Assembly (NCBI GenBank): GCA_937900425.1
Contig: CALCDT010000156.1
Coordinates: 1-64,000 of the forward strand
Direction of reading: 5' to 3'
DNA: 64,000 bases
DNA from: an uncultured Alphaproteobacteria bacterium
GTDB taxonomy: Bacteria; Pseudomonadota; Alphaproteobacteria; Rhizobiales; Pleomorphomonadaceae
Position 1 is the stretch's first letter. Each line of letters starts with the position of its first letter. Shown piece after piece: positions 53,523 to 61,675 of this stretch. The position numbers and the translations under genes are program-made. The notes under the pieces are model-generated. The model saw only the letters and a list, made by a program, of their open reading frames with translations. It made no database searches and had not been told where the DNA came from.

Positions 53523-54184
53523 GTCTGTCGTCCTTGCGGCGCGGGCATGTCTTCGGGACCGGTCCGGGTGCCGGCGACGGCCCGGCATCCGGCCCGGTCG
53601 CCGCGGGCCAGCCTGACGGCGGCGATGATGAGGAGCACGGCGCCGGTGGCGACGAAGGCGACATGGGCCGCCGCCCAGAGCGCCTGAGGCAGGGCCAGCG
53701 GCGTGCGGAGCTGGGTCATGGCGCGCGAGTCCCGGATGAGGGACACCCAGGCGGTGTCGACCGCATACCAGGCGACCAGCGCGAAGAAGCCCGTCAGCGC
53801 CGCGAGCGCCAGGAGGTCTATGACCGCCTGAAGGCGCGCCGGCATCAGGCGCGTGAAGGAATCGACGCGGATGTGGGCGCGCTCGACGAGGCAGTAGGGG
53901 AAGGCCAGCGTGGAGCCGATGGCGAGCGCGTAGCTGCACAGTTCGTCGGTGACTCCGGTGGAGCCGCCGAGGATCTTGCGCACGAAGACCTCGACGCAGA
54001 TCAGGCCCGCCGCCGCGATGATGATCAGGCCGCCGAGGATGGCGAGGCCGCGGGCGGCGAAGGCGGTGGCGCCGAGCAGGCCCGCGAGGCTCGCGGTCCC
54101 GGCCGGTCGCTTGTCGTCCGTGTCTTCTGTCACAGGCTTCACCTCCGGCCTGGTGTCGTCATGGGCGAGGAGATCTGGCGCCAT
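53519..54184 (-). CDS. dctQ: TRAP transporter small permease DctQ
   Basis: A 221-residue protein with about four membrane segments (about 42-66, 82-98, 121-144 and 168-191). FVRKILGGSTGVTDELCSYALA and YCLVERAHIRVDSFT match the conserved DctQ regions (E-x-x-x-Y/W and the HIRVD loop). Charged N- and C-terminal tails of about 40 and 30 residues are longer than usual. The gene sits 94 bp after dctP and overlaps dctM by 4 bp, the standard P-Q-M order. Confidence 0.9.
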   Translation of the reverse strand: MAPDLLAHDDTRPEVKPVTEDTDDKRPAGTASLAGLLGATAFAARGLAILGGLIIIAAAGLICVEVFVRKILGGSTGVTDELCSYALAIGSTLAFPYCLVERAHIRVDSFTRLMPARLQAVIDLLALAALTGFFALVAWYAVDTAWVSLIRDSRAMTQLRTPLALPQALWAAAHVAFVATGAVLLIIAAVRLARGDRAGCRAVAGTRTGPEDMPAPQGRQT

Positions 54185-54278
54185 CCGCGGCCGGACGGCG
54201 CCGACCCGCCGTTCGGCACCGGGCTCGCGACACGATCGCGGGGCGAGGCCGGTCGCGGCCGCCGCCCCGCCACCATCG

Positions 54279-55325
54279 TCAGTCGGCCTTCAGGGCGAAG
54301 CCGACGGCCTTGCCGACGGTGTCGTTCCATTCGGCGGCGCAGTCGCTGCCGCAGCGGGCGGCGAAGGCCGGCAGCACGCTCATCTCCATGATCTCGGCCC
54401 GCTGTTTCAGATCCTCGGCGCCGGGCTCGACCACGGTCATCGAACCCTTCACGCCGAGATCGCAGGCGCCCTCGCCGGTGTTGCAGCTGATGCCCTCGGC
54501 GGTCGCCTCGGCGGCGAGCGTCCAGAGCGTGTCCTCCAGCTTGCCGTAGCCTTCTTCCAGCACGGCCTGCTGCTGCGGGGTGAGCGCGTTCCAGGCGTCG
54601 AGGTTGGCGCCCCAGTACTGGATCGCCCAGCCGAGGCTCATCGGATAGAGATGGCTCGTCACCTCGAACCACTTGGAGGTGTTGCCGGTCAGCGTTCCGG
54701 TGATGGCGCAGTCGATCACGCCGTTCTGCAGGGCCGGCACCGTGTCGCCGTAGGGGATGTTGACGGCGGTGGCGCCGGCGCCGGCGACGAAGTCGGTGAG
54801 CGCCTGGTTGTAGACGCGGATCTTCCTGCCCTTGAGGTCGGCGAGGCCGGAAAGCGGCTTGGAGCACCAGATCGCCTGGGGCGGATTGGCGCCGAGGGCA
54901 AGCAGCTTGATGCCGAACTTGTCGCGCAGGGTCGCGTCGAGCACCGGACGATAGGCGGCGCAGGCGGCACGCGCCTCGTCGAGGCTGCCGGTGAGACCGG
55001 GAAGATCGCAGCCCTCGAATTTCGGCTCGTCACGGACCGCCTGGGTGAGGCCGCCGCTGGCGAAGGTGATCGCCCCGCTCGACAGCATGCGGATCACTTC
55101 CGGCCCCGAGACGCCGAGCTGGTCGGCGGAGACGAGATCGACCTTGATCGCACCGTCGGACAGTGCCGGGAGCGTCTCGCCGAAGAAGGGAATTTCGCCC
55201 CGGGTGTGGAGGATGTTCTGGATCGGCTGCCCGACCACCTTGAGCGTGACGGACGGCTCGGCGGCGGCCGCAGGAAGGGCGACGCCGACCGCGAGAAGGC
55301 CACCGATCACTCGTGCGAATTTCAT
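54279..55325 (-). CDS. dctP: TRAP transporter solute-binding protein DctP
   Basis: The 348-residue periplasmic protein has a Sec signal (MKFARVIGGLLAVGVALPAA-AA) and the DctP fold: TLKVVGQPIQNILHTR near the N-terminus, the conserved DLKGRKIRVYNQALTDFV region (equivalent to the L-x-G-x-K-[IV]-R-x-x segment carrying the ligand-binding Arg) and DTVPALQNGVIDCAITG. Several cysteines (SWC-, GCDLPG, CNTGEGAC, CGSDC) suggest disulfides. ATG 55325 has an AAGGGGATC site. It is the first gene of the five-gene operon. Which acid it binds is unknown; the downstream enzymes suggest a cyclic amide or related compound. Confidence 0.9.
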   Translation of the reverse strand: MKFARVIGGLLAVGVALPAAAAEPSVTLKVVGQPIQNILHTRGEIPFFGETLPALSDGAIKVDLVSADQLGVSGPEVIRMLSSGAITFASGGLTQAVRDEPKFEGCDLPGLTGSLDEARAACAAYRPVLDATLRDKFGIKLLALGANPPQAIWCSKPLSGLADLKGRKIRVYNQALTDFVAGAGATAVNIPYGDTVPALQNGVIDCAITGTLTGNTSKWFEVTSHLYPMSLGWAIQYWGANLDAWNALTPQQQAVLEEGYGKLEDTLWTLAAEATAEGISCNTGEGACDLGVKGSMTVVEPGAEDLKQRAEIMEMSVLPAFAARCGSDCAAEWNDTVGKAVGFALKAD

Positions 55326-55432
55326 GATCTCGATCCCCTTGAAGGCGAAGCCGGCGGCCCGAGCGGCCGACCGCGCGACTGGAACTACCGGCCCCCCCGG
55401 CGCGATGAAGACGCTGCGGCGGGCCGTGGCTT

Positions 55433-55453
55433 TGAGAAACTTTCGTTTCTTCA
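55433..55453. promoter_or_regulatory. Palindromic operator candidate upstream of dctP
   Basis: TGAGAAAC (55433-55440), TTTC, GTTTCTTCA (55445-55453) is an imperfect inverted repeat about 110 bp before the dctP start. The TGA-GAAA/TTTC-TCA half-sites match the type bound by MurR/RpiR-family regulators (TGAAA-N-TTTCA), and the divergent neighbour encodes such a regulator. The same half-sites recur in front of that gene. Confidence 0.5.
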
Positions 55454-55577
55454 ATTGAGGGTCACGATACGATCGTTTCACGGCATTGCAAGGCCGTTCG
55501 CCCGGAAAAACGCCGCCGGAACGCGCATGCGAACAATATGTGCAAATGCCTCGGGGGATTGCCGAAGGCTGCGGCAG

Positions 55578-56417
55578 TCAGAGCTCTACGAGGGCGTCGT
55601 TGAGGGCTTCGATCCCGCGCAGCCGCTCGCGGCCGGCGCGGCCGGCGCGGGCGATCGTCTCGTCGGCGAGAAGCTGGCACACCGCCATCACCGCGACGTG
55701 GTTGAACAGCGGCCCGATCGGCGAGGTCTCGCAGCGCAGCTGCCAGGAGACGCCGGGATGCGGCGGGGCGCTCTCGTCGGTGACGTAGACGAGGCGGGCG
55801 CCGCTGCGCTCGATCTGGTCGAGAACCGGGCCGAGGCTGACGGGCCGGCGCCGCAGGCCGAAGACGATGACGACGTCCGCCGGCGCGACGCTGACGAGGT
55901 GCTCGCCCATCGTCTGGCCGCCGCCGGGAATGACGCTTATGGAATCAAGGACCTGCAGCAACTGCCAGCCGACGTAGGCGGCGAAGGCGTGGCTGGCGCG
56001 GTAGCCGACGACCCAGACCCGCCGCGCCGACAGCAGCGCGTCGGCGATCGCCGCGATCGTGGTGTCGTCGATGGCGCTCAAGGTGCGCTGCAGATTTTCC
56101 ACGGTGCGGGCGAACTGCGATTCCAGCGAGGTACGCTCGTTGGCCAGCGTCCGGCTCGCGAGATACAGCCGCGACCCGGTCGCCTTCTCCTCGCGGGCAT
56201 GGCGGCGGGCCTCCTCGAAGGAGGAATAGCCGAGCTTGCGGACGAAGCGGGAGATCGTCGCCTTCGAGACGCCGGCGAGCGCGGCAAGCTCTCCGGACGA
56301 GTAGCTGGCGAGATCGCCGGGGAAATCGCACAGCATGTTGCCGAGCTTGCGCTCGGCCGGATGCAGCGTCGGCAGCGCCTGGTTGACCCGCCCGAGAAAC
56401 GATCTGTCGCCCTGCAT
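55578..56417 (-). CDS. MurR/RpiR-family transcriptional regulator
   Basis: A regulator of about 279 residues. The N-terminal HTH_6 domain contains SSGELAALAGVSKATISRFVRKLGY followed by SFEEARRHAREE, the RpiR hallmark. The C-terminal SIS domain (VWVVGYRASHAFAAYVGWQL, DVVIVFGLRRRP, VYVTDESAP) senses a phosphosugar or other small molecule. It diverges from the TRAP operon and most likely controls it. ATG 56417 is preferred over the upstream GTG 56444, because a perfect TGAAA-N6-TTTCA palindrome at 56428-56443 would otherwise lie inside the gene. Confidence 0.88.
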   Translation of the reverse strand: MQGDRSFLGRVNQALPTLHPAERKLGNMLCDFPGDLASYSSGELAALAGVSKATISRFVRKLGYSSFEEARRHAREEKATGSRLYLASRTLANERTSLESQFARTVENLQRTLSAIDDTTIAAIADALLSARRVWVVGYRASHAFAAYVGWQLLQVLDSISVIPGGGQTMGEHLVSVAPADVVIVFGLRRRPVSLGPVLDQIERSGARLVYVTDESAPPHPGVSWQLRCETSPIGPLFNHVAVMAVCQLLADETIARAGRAGRERLRGIEALNDALVEL

Positions 56418-56427
56418 GGCACCGTCA

Positions 56428-56443
56428 TGAAATGAATGTTTCA
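56428..56443. promoter_or_regulatory. Perfect TGAAA-N6-TTTCA palindrome upstream of the RpiR gene
   Basis: TGAAA (56428-56432) and TTTCA (56439-56443) flank the six bases TGAATG, ending 11 bp upstream of ATG 56417. This is the expected site form for RpiR-family proteins and suggests autoregulation. It also argues that the gene starts at 56417. Confidence 0.55.
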
Positions 56444-56471
56444 CAACCCATGCATTTCAGGCGGCGCCGGC

Positions 56472-56487
56472 ACTTTCAAGCGAAAGT
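56472..56487. promoter_or_regulatory. Second GAAAG/CTTTC inverted repeat near the RpiR gene
   Basis: ACTTTC (56472-56477) and GAAAGT (56482-56487) flank AAGC. With the palindrome 29 bp away and the one before dctP, it makes three related A/T-rich inverted repeats around the regulator and its presumed target operon. Confidence 0.4.
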
Positions 56488-56570
56488 TTCGGGCGGGCGG
56501 GGGAGCGTCCGGCCGCCCCCCCTTCGCCGGACCGGGGCGACCGCCCTGCCCGGCCCGGCCGGCGAACCGT

Positions 56571-57404
56571 TCAAATCCTGCCGAGCCCGTCACCGCGGCA
56601 GGGATAGCGGCGCTCGCTGCCGTCTTCGCCGAGGCGGGCGAGGCCGGTGGCGACGAGGGTATCGAGCACCTCGCGCACCCGCTCGCGGCGCTTCGGCGGA
56701 TTGCGGCCGTCGAACACGGCGGCGAGCGCCTCGGCCGGCGTCGGCGCCGGCGATTTTGCAAGCAGGTCGCGGACGAGGCGGATCTGGTCGAGGCCGTCGG
56801 CCGGCCATTTCGGCTTCTCGGCGACCACCGGGACGGAGACGTCGAGGCTGCCGACGTGGTCGTCCGCTGGCTTTGGCACCTTGGCGCCGAGTTTCGGGAT
56901 CTGGTAGTCCGGCCGCAGCCAGCGCACGAGGCCGTGCTTTTCCTCCGCCGCCCGCTCCTGGTCGAGCGCGACGAGCCGCGACAGCAGCTCCTCCTCGGCG
57001 GCCTCCTGCTCCGGCGTCTTGTGCGGCGAGGGCAGCGTCGCCCCCGGCCTGCCGACGTGGGCGGGGGCGAGATCGTCCCAGCCGTAGGCGGCAAGCACCG
57101 CGCGGTCGATGTCGTCGTGGATTTCCTTCAGCACCGAGACCAGTCCGGCCTCGTGGACGTCGCGCTCCTTGGCCGAAAGCGGCGGCACCTCGCAGCCGTT
57201 CTCCAGCTCGCGCAGCCGCTCCGGCGCGTTGTGGAGCCCGGTCATGGTCAGGAACTCGTGCGCCGCCAGACGCTCCTTGCGGAAGGCGTCGAGGCGCTCG
57301 CCGAGTTCGCGCAGGCGATCTTGCTGCGCGAACAGCGGGTCCCCGACAGGCTTCGAACCGGTGACCTCTGCCCGCGGCCTTCGCACGGCTCCATGCCGCG
57401 CCAC
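56571..57404 (-). pseudogene. C-terminal remnant of a class I (MmeI-like) DNA methyltransferase
   Basis: The open frame encodes 277 residues. From about residue 21 it matches the C-terminal part of large single-chain N6-adenine methyltransferase/type IIL enzymes: DPLFAQQDRLRELGERLDAF, HEFLTMTGLHN, AKERDVHEAGLVSVLKEIHDDIDRAVLAAYGWDDLAP. The catalytic NPPY/DPPY methyltransferase core and any nuclease are absent, because the upstream sequence ends abruptly at the tRNA-derived segment near 57340-57370. The family is normally about 900-1100 residues, so this is a truncated, non-functional remnant. It marks an earlier defence gene at the same chromosomal spot as the intact island to the right. Confidence 0.75.
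57338..57369 (-). other. tRNA-like 3' fragment (T-arm and acceptor), degenerate
   Basis: On the minus strand AGAGGTCACCGGTTCGAA continues into GCCTGTCGGGGACCC. It resembles the variable loop, T-arm and acceptor end of tRNA-Arg at 57669-57745 (CCACAGGTTCGAATCCTGTC then GGGTGC). The T-stem has one mismatch and no matching 5' half lies beside it. It sits exactly where homology of the methyltransferase remnant stops. It could be an attachment-site scar; chance similarity cannot be excluded. Confidence 0.3.
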
Positions 57405-57492
57405 ACCCCCGCCACTTCCCCCTTTGCCTCGGCCGCGAAACCGGCTATAGGGGTCACCTGTCCACGGCGGTTCAAGCTCGTCGCCCAGAGTT

Positions 57493-57540
57493 GCACCCGT
57501 AGCTCAGCTGGATAGAGTGCTGCCCTCCGAAGGCAGGTGT
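57493..57540 (+). pseudogene. Broken tRNA-Arg (5' half with CCG anticodon arm, T-arm missing)
   Basis: GCACCCGTAGCTCAGCTGGA begins the same acceptor strand and D-arm as the intact tRNA-Arg downstream (25 identical bases), followed by an anticodon arm CTGCC-CTCCGAA-GGCAG. After 57540 the sequence turns into unrelated, more A/T-rich DNA: no TTCGA T-loop and no CGGGTGC acceptor strand follow. The anticodon stem differs from the intact copy (CTGCC against TCGCC), so it is not a simple recent duplication. Confidence 0.8.
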
Positions 57541-57635
57541 CAAGTCGGTTTGGGCAAGGAAGGAGACGAAAATAGGCAGTAAGAACAAGGATTTGCGAGG
57601 TCCGCGTTCTTGTCTTTTAACTCGCAAAAAGTTCA

Positions 57636-57749
<114 letters not shown>

Positions 57750-57903
57750 TCACAGTCGCTTCGACGATCAGACCAAGGAAAGTTCTGCGCTTGCGAACCT
57801 CCTGGCAGCGGTCGTGAAGCGCTTGACAATGGAGAGCTGAATCGTCGCTTGAAGGCAGTGCGAGGGCCGACCCGTTTACGCACCTGCCCGCTGCATTCTT
57901 GCG

Positions 57904-57931
57904 TTGCGGAAATAGCTATTTTAGCTACTAT
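57904..57931 (+). promoter_or_regulatory. Promoter with two TAGCTA palindromes before the Phd-type gene
   Basis: TTGCGG (57904-57909) and TACTAT (57926-57931) are spaced by 16 bp. Within the promoter lie two copies of the self-complementary hexamer TAGCTA (57913-57918 and 57922-57927), 9 bp apart. Phd/YefM antitoxins repress their own promoters through pairs of short hexameric palindromes, so these are good operator candidates for the protein encoded 30 bp downstream. Confidence 0.5.
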
Positions 57932-57960
57932 TCCGTGGCTCCAACTAGAGATTGCGCGCG

Positions 57961-58161
57961 ATGAAAAGAATGTCCGCGAAAGAAGCCAAGAACAGCTTCG
58001 GGATGCTGATCGATTATGCTCGGGCGGAACCAGTGCAGGTCGAGAAGCACGGACGGCCGGTCGTAGTTGTTATGAGTGTGGAGGAGTTCCGACGGCTCAC
58101 TCCGCGGGCGAACAGTGAGAAGGCCAAGGTTATTGGCCATCTTGCGCCGGGGAGGCCATAA
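57961..58161 (+). CDS. Phd/YefM-type antitoxin-like DNA-binding protein, no partner toxin visible
   Basis: A 66-residue protein. The N-terminus MKRMSAKEAKNSFGMLIDYA and the following VQVEKHGRPVVVVMSVEEFRRL are the Phd/YefM fold: a short helix-strand DNA-binding unit with the conserved N-x-F-G-x-L-(I)-D region. The toxin-binding C-terminal tail is short and basic (SEKAKVIGHLAPGRP). The next gene, 6 bp downstream, is a DNA methyltransferase instead of a RelE-, Doc- or PIN-type toxin. It may therefore act as a small transcriptional regulator of the restriction operon. The TTG three codons upstream is a possible alternative start. Confidence 0.75.
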   Translation: MKRMSAKEAKNSFGMLIDYARAEPVQVEKHGRPVVVVMSVEEFRRLTPRANSEKAKVIGHLAPGRP

Positions 58162-58167
58162 TCGAGG

Positions 58168-59778
58168 ATGTACGTCAAAGGGGGGCAAATACTGGCGGAA
58201 TCGTCCTTGAGCGCCCGGCGAACTGGGTCCAGACAATCGGATGCGTACCCGGTCGTTGACCTCTTTGCTGGCCCAGGGGGGCTCGGAGAGGGCTTCGCAT
58301 CCTCACTAGATGACAAGCAACGCCATCGCTTCCGCAGCATCGTATCGATCGAGCGCGATGCGTTTTCGCACCAGACATTGCTGCTCAGGCACTTCTTTCG
58401 GCACTTTCCCGACGGTGAGGTCCCGGATGATTACTATGGCTTTCTAGCAGGACGGATCACGCAAGCCGACCTCTTCGCTCGCCATCCGGCCGCTTATGCA
58501 GATGCCAAGCTGAGCGCCCTGCGAATATCGCTGGGCATGGAGTCGCATGGAGAGGTGCGGCAGATCATTCGACAGCGCCTCGCAGGTAACGAGCATTGGG
58601 CGCTAGTCGGCGGTCCCCCGTGCCAAGCTTATTCTCTGGTCGGCCGGGCACGGATGAAGGGCGATCCGAAATTCGAGCTGGACGAGAAGCACACCCTCTA
58701 TCTCGAATATCTTCGAATCATTGCCGACCACCGGCCGCCGATCTTCGTCATGGAGAACGTGAAGGGACTGCTATCAGCCACCATCGAGGGCAAGTCCGCC
58801 ATCAACCGCATAGTTCGCGACCTACAGCAGCCGGCGACTGCTATCCCGGACGCGCCGGTCGACCTTGCATACCGCCTCTATTCTCTGACGGAAGACGAAA
58901 TGGCCGAGGGCGAGGTTGATCCCCGGTTGTTTCTTGTGCGCGCGGAGGACCACGGCATTCCGCAAGCGAGGCACCGGATGTTCATCGTCGGCATCCGCAG
59001 TGATCTGAAGGTTCGGCCCTCCACTTTGCGGAAGATGGCTGCACCGACAGTACGCGACACGATCGGCTCTCTTCCCCCCATCCGAAGCGGTCTGTCGAAG
59101 GAGAAAGACAGTCGGGATGCTTGGCTGGGCGCCATCCGGCAGATTTCCAGTATGAATATCCGCGGCCAGCTCAACGGCGCGGCCTATGCGGGGCAGGTGG
59201 CGCGGAGGCTCAGATTCGAGAAGCTTATCGAGGTGCCTTCGCCGCGCTCCACCTCGTCCACTCGTTATGTGGTGCGACGCCCGAACCATGACGTGCTGCG
59301 CAGTCTTTATGACGAACGCCTGCCGGTCCTGACCGGGCACGAGGCGCGCAGCCACATGGCGTCCGACCTTCGCCGCTACCTCTATGCGGCCACCTTCGCT
59401 CAGGAGACCGGACGCAGTCCGAAGCTGGCAGACTTCCCCACCAATCTCCTTCCCGCTCACCAGAATGTCGAGGAAGGCCGCAGTGGCAAGATGTTCTCCG
59501 ACCGCTTCCGGGTCCAGCTTGCGGCTCAGGTATCGACGACGGTCACTTCGCACATTTCCAAGGATGGCCACTATTTCATTCACTATGACCCTGCGCAGTG
59601 CCGGAGCCTGACTGTGCGCGAAGCGGCTCGTCTTCAGACTTTTCCGGACAACTATTTCTTCGCCGGACCTCGCACCGAGCAGTATCATCAGGTCGGCAAT
59701 GCAGTGCCCCCGAAACTTGCGCAGCAGATCGCTGAGATTGTCGCCGAGGTACTCGACTCCATCCGGGGCGGCCGATGA
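58168..59778 (+). CDS. dcm: C5-cytosine DNA methyltransferase
   Basis: A 536-residue enzyme that methylates cytosine at carbon 5. The ordered motifs are complete: I DLFAGPGGLGEGF, IV GGPPCQAYS with catalytic Cys152, VI FVMENVKG, VIII QARHRMFIVG, IX REAARLQTFPDNY and X QVGNAVPPKLA. The target-recognition region between VIII and IX is long (about 200 residues) and will define the specific site, which cannot be read from sequence. It is larger than Dcm of E. coli. Its stop overlaps the vsr start by 4 bp. Base composition is visibly less GC-rich than the chromosome to the left, consistent with acquisition. Confidence 0.93.
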   Translation: MYVKGGQILAESSLSARRTGSRQSDAYPVVDLFAGPGGLGEGFASSLDDKQRHRFRSIVSIERDAFSHQTLLLRHFFRHFPDGEVPDDYYGFLAGRITQADLFARHPAAYADAKLSALRISLGMESHGEVRQIIRQRLAGNEHWALVGGPPCQAYSLVGRARMKGDPKFELDEKHTLYLEYLRIIADHRPPIFVMENVKGLLSATIEGKSAINRIVRDLQQPATAIPDAPVDLAYRLYSLTEDEMAEGEVDPRLFLVRAEDHGIPQARHRMFIVGIRSDLKVRPSTLRKMAAPTVRDTIGSLPPIRSGLSKEKDSRDAWLGAIRQISSMNIRGQLNGAAYAGQVARRLRFEKLIEVPSPRSTSSTRYVVRRPNHDVLRSLYDERLPVLTGHEARSHMASDLRRYLYAATFAQETGRSPKLADFPTNLLPAHQNVEEGRSGKMFSDRFRVQLAAQVSTTVTSHISKDGHYFIHYDPAQCRSLTVREAARLQTFPDNYFFAGPRTEQYHQVGNAVPPKLAQQIAEIVAEVLDSIRGGR

Positions 59779-60197
59779 TGGCGGACACTCTCACCAGCGA
59801 GCGGCGCAGTTGGAACATGTCGCGGATCAGGGGCCGGGACACCGCACCGGAGATGCTTCTGCGGTCTCTGCTCCACCGCGCCGGCTTCCGTTTCCGGCTT
59901 CATGCGAAGCAGCTACCCGGCCGGCCCGATGTGGTCCTGCCCAGATACCGGACCGCGATTTTCGTGCACGGCTGCTTCTGGCACCGACATCCCGGCTGCC
60001 GGAACGCGACCTCACCCACGACACGCCGCGAATTCTGGCAGGAGAAATTCGAGGGCAATGTCAGCCGCGATGCCCGTAACAGGGCCGCGCTCGAAGCCGC
60101 AGGCTGGACAGTCCTGACCGTGTGGGAGTGCGAGCTGAAGGCCGACGCGGAGGGTGTGGTCCGGCGCCTCGCCTGCGAGCTGAAAGGCGAGATCTGA
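59775..60197 (+). CDS. vsr: Very short patch repair endonuclease Vsr
   Basis: A 140-residue nuclease with NMSRIRGRDTAPEMLLRSLL at the N-terminus, the catalytic region LPGRPDVVLPRYRTAIFVHG (with the active-site Asp in RPDVV) and the zinc site CFWHRHPGC. It nicks DNA next to T:G mismatches that arise when the 5-methylcytosine made by the neighbouring methyltransferase deaminates, protecting the genome from mutation at its sites. It overlaps the methyltransferase by 4 bp and the ATPase gene by 1 bp. Two adjacent ATG codons could start it. Confidence 0.94.
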   Translation: MMADTLTSERRSWNMSRIRGRDTAPEMLLRSLLHRAGFRFRLHAKQLPGRPDVVLPRYRTAIFVHGCFWHRHPGCRNATSPTTRREFWQEKFEGNVSRDARNRAALEAAGWTVLTVWECELKADAEGVVRRLACELKGEI

Positions 60198-61675
60198 TGG
60201 CGAGGGCGCGCCATCTGCCTCCCAGCGCCGCCAGCCTGACGGCATCCCTCCGCGATCTCGGCTATTCACTCGAAACCGCCGTTGCCGACCTGATCGACAA
60301 CAGCATCTCAGCCGACGCGACCGATATCCAGATCTTCTGCGACATCAGCCGCACCGCGCCGGCGCTCGTCATCGCGGACAACGGCCGCGGCATGACAGAA
60401 GATGAGGTAATCGCGGCGATGCGCCACGGCGCCACCGACCCGCGCAAGGAGCGAGGCCCGAAGGACCTAGGGCGCTTCGGCCTCGGCCTCAAGACCGCGT
60501 CGTTCTCGCAGTGCCGCCGGCTGACCGTGATCAGCGCCGTGAAGGGCGCACGGGCCGGCGCCGAATGGAGCCTCGCCCGGATCGAGGAGGACGACGATTG
60601 GTTCATATCCGTTCTCGAGCCCGACGAAATTGCGGAGCAGCCCTTCATCGAAACGCTCGGCGATACCGGCACATTGGTCATCTGGCGCGACCTTGACCGA
60701 CTGCTCGAGGATGAGACCGGGCAGAAGCGGGACGAGATCGTCAACGAGAAGCTGGTCGTTGTCGAAAGGCACCTGTCGCTCGTCTTCCACCGCTTTCTCG
60801 CGGGTGAGGTGAAAGGGCGGCGGAAGCTGAGCATCCGCATCAACGGCCACCCGGTCGCCGCCTTCGATCCCTTCTGCCGCAAGAACGAGGCGACTCAGAT
60901 GCTTCGAGAGGAGAAGGTCTGGGTCGGGGATGTGTCCGTCGTACTGCAGCCTTACATCCTGCCTCACCACAGCCGGCTCTCGACGTCAGAGTACGACTAT
61001 TATCAGGACCGCAGCGACTTCATCTCCAACCAGGGCGCCTACGTCTATCGGAACGGCCGCCTAATGGCCTGGGGTGACTGGTTCCGGCTGGTGCCCAAGG
61101 GCGAGGCGACCAAGCTGGCGCGAGTCCAGATCGATTTTCCGAACAGCCTGGATGAAGCCTGGACCATCGACATCAAGAAGTCGCGCGCCCGGCCGCCGCA
61201 CGCCGTGCGCGAACGCCTGCGGCAGATCATCAGCCAGATCACCGCCCGCAGCGTCACCGTCCATCGGGGTCGCGGCCAGAAACTGTTCCAGGAGAGCCAA
61301 GCTCCGTTGTGGGAACGCTATGCCGATCATAGTGGTATCCGGTTTGCGATCAACACGGAGCATCCACTGATCGCGTCCTTCGGCGCCCGACTGTCACCCG
61401 ACGATGCCGCCTCATTGCGCGTACTGCTCGATTCAATTGCCACCGCCCTGCCGGTCGAGATGATCTACTCGGATTATTCGACGCATCCGCGCGAGGTGAG
61501 CCAGACGGCCGCGGACCCGGAGCAGACCTTGGATCGGCTGAAGAGCCTCAAGCAGGTGCTCTACGGAGACGGGCCGGGCGACCCGCAGGCATTCCTCCAG
61601 ATCGTGCGATCGACACGCCTCTTCGACGGGCAGATTGAGACGGCCGAGAAATTCATCGCAGAGGCTTTCGCATGA
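60197..61675 (+). CDS. GHKL ATPase (MutL/MORC-like) of a restriction-type defence operon
   Basis: A 492-residue ATPase with the GHKL (Bergerat) motifs: N-box ADLIDNSISADATD, G1 ADNGRGMT and G2 GRFGLGLKTASFSQ. The following transducer-type region contains the conserved Lys in DIKKSRARPP, as in MutL, Hsp90 and prokaryotic MORC-like proteins. Such ATPases, in operons with cytosine methyltransferases, Vsr and Z1 proteins, have been described as components of restriction-modification-type systems. It is probably the ATP-gated dimerisation clamp of the complex (inference). The ATG overlaps the vsr stop by 1 bp; the stop overlaps the Z1 start by 4 bp. No nuclease motif is visible within it. Confidence 0.85.
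   Translation: MARARHLPPSAASLTASLRDLGYSLETAVADLIDNSISADATDIQIFCDISRTAPALVIADNGRGMTEDEVIAAMRHGATDPRKERGPKDLGRFGLGLKTASFSQCRRLTVISAVKGARAGAEWSLARIEEDDDWFISVLEPDEIAEQPFIETLGDTGTLVIWRDLDRLLEDETGQKRDEIVNEKLVVVERHLSLVFHRFLAGEVKGRRKLSIRINGHPVAAFDPFCRKNEATQMLREEKVWVGDVSVVLQPYILPHHSRLSTSEYDYYQDRSDFISNQGAYVYRNGRLMAWGDWFRLVPKGEATKLARVQIDFPNSLDEAWTIDIKKSRARPPHAVRERLRQIISQITARSVTVHRGRGQKLFQESQAPLWERYADHSGIRFAINTEHPLIASFGARLSPDDAASLRVLLDSIATALPVEMIYSDYSTHPREVSQTAADPEQTLDRLKSLKQVLYGDGPGDPQAFLQIVRSTRLFDGQIETAEKFIAEAFA

Noticed and set aside
50355..53687. Very long plus-strand frames opposite the TRAP operon.
   Set aside because: Antisense shadows rich in Arg/Gly/Asp with no domain; the minus strand carries clear DctM, DctQ and hydrolase genes.
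58822..59688. 288-codon minus-strand frame opposite the cytosine methyltransferase.
   Set aside because: The methyltransferase has every conserved motif in order; the antisense product has no recognisable domain.
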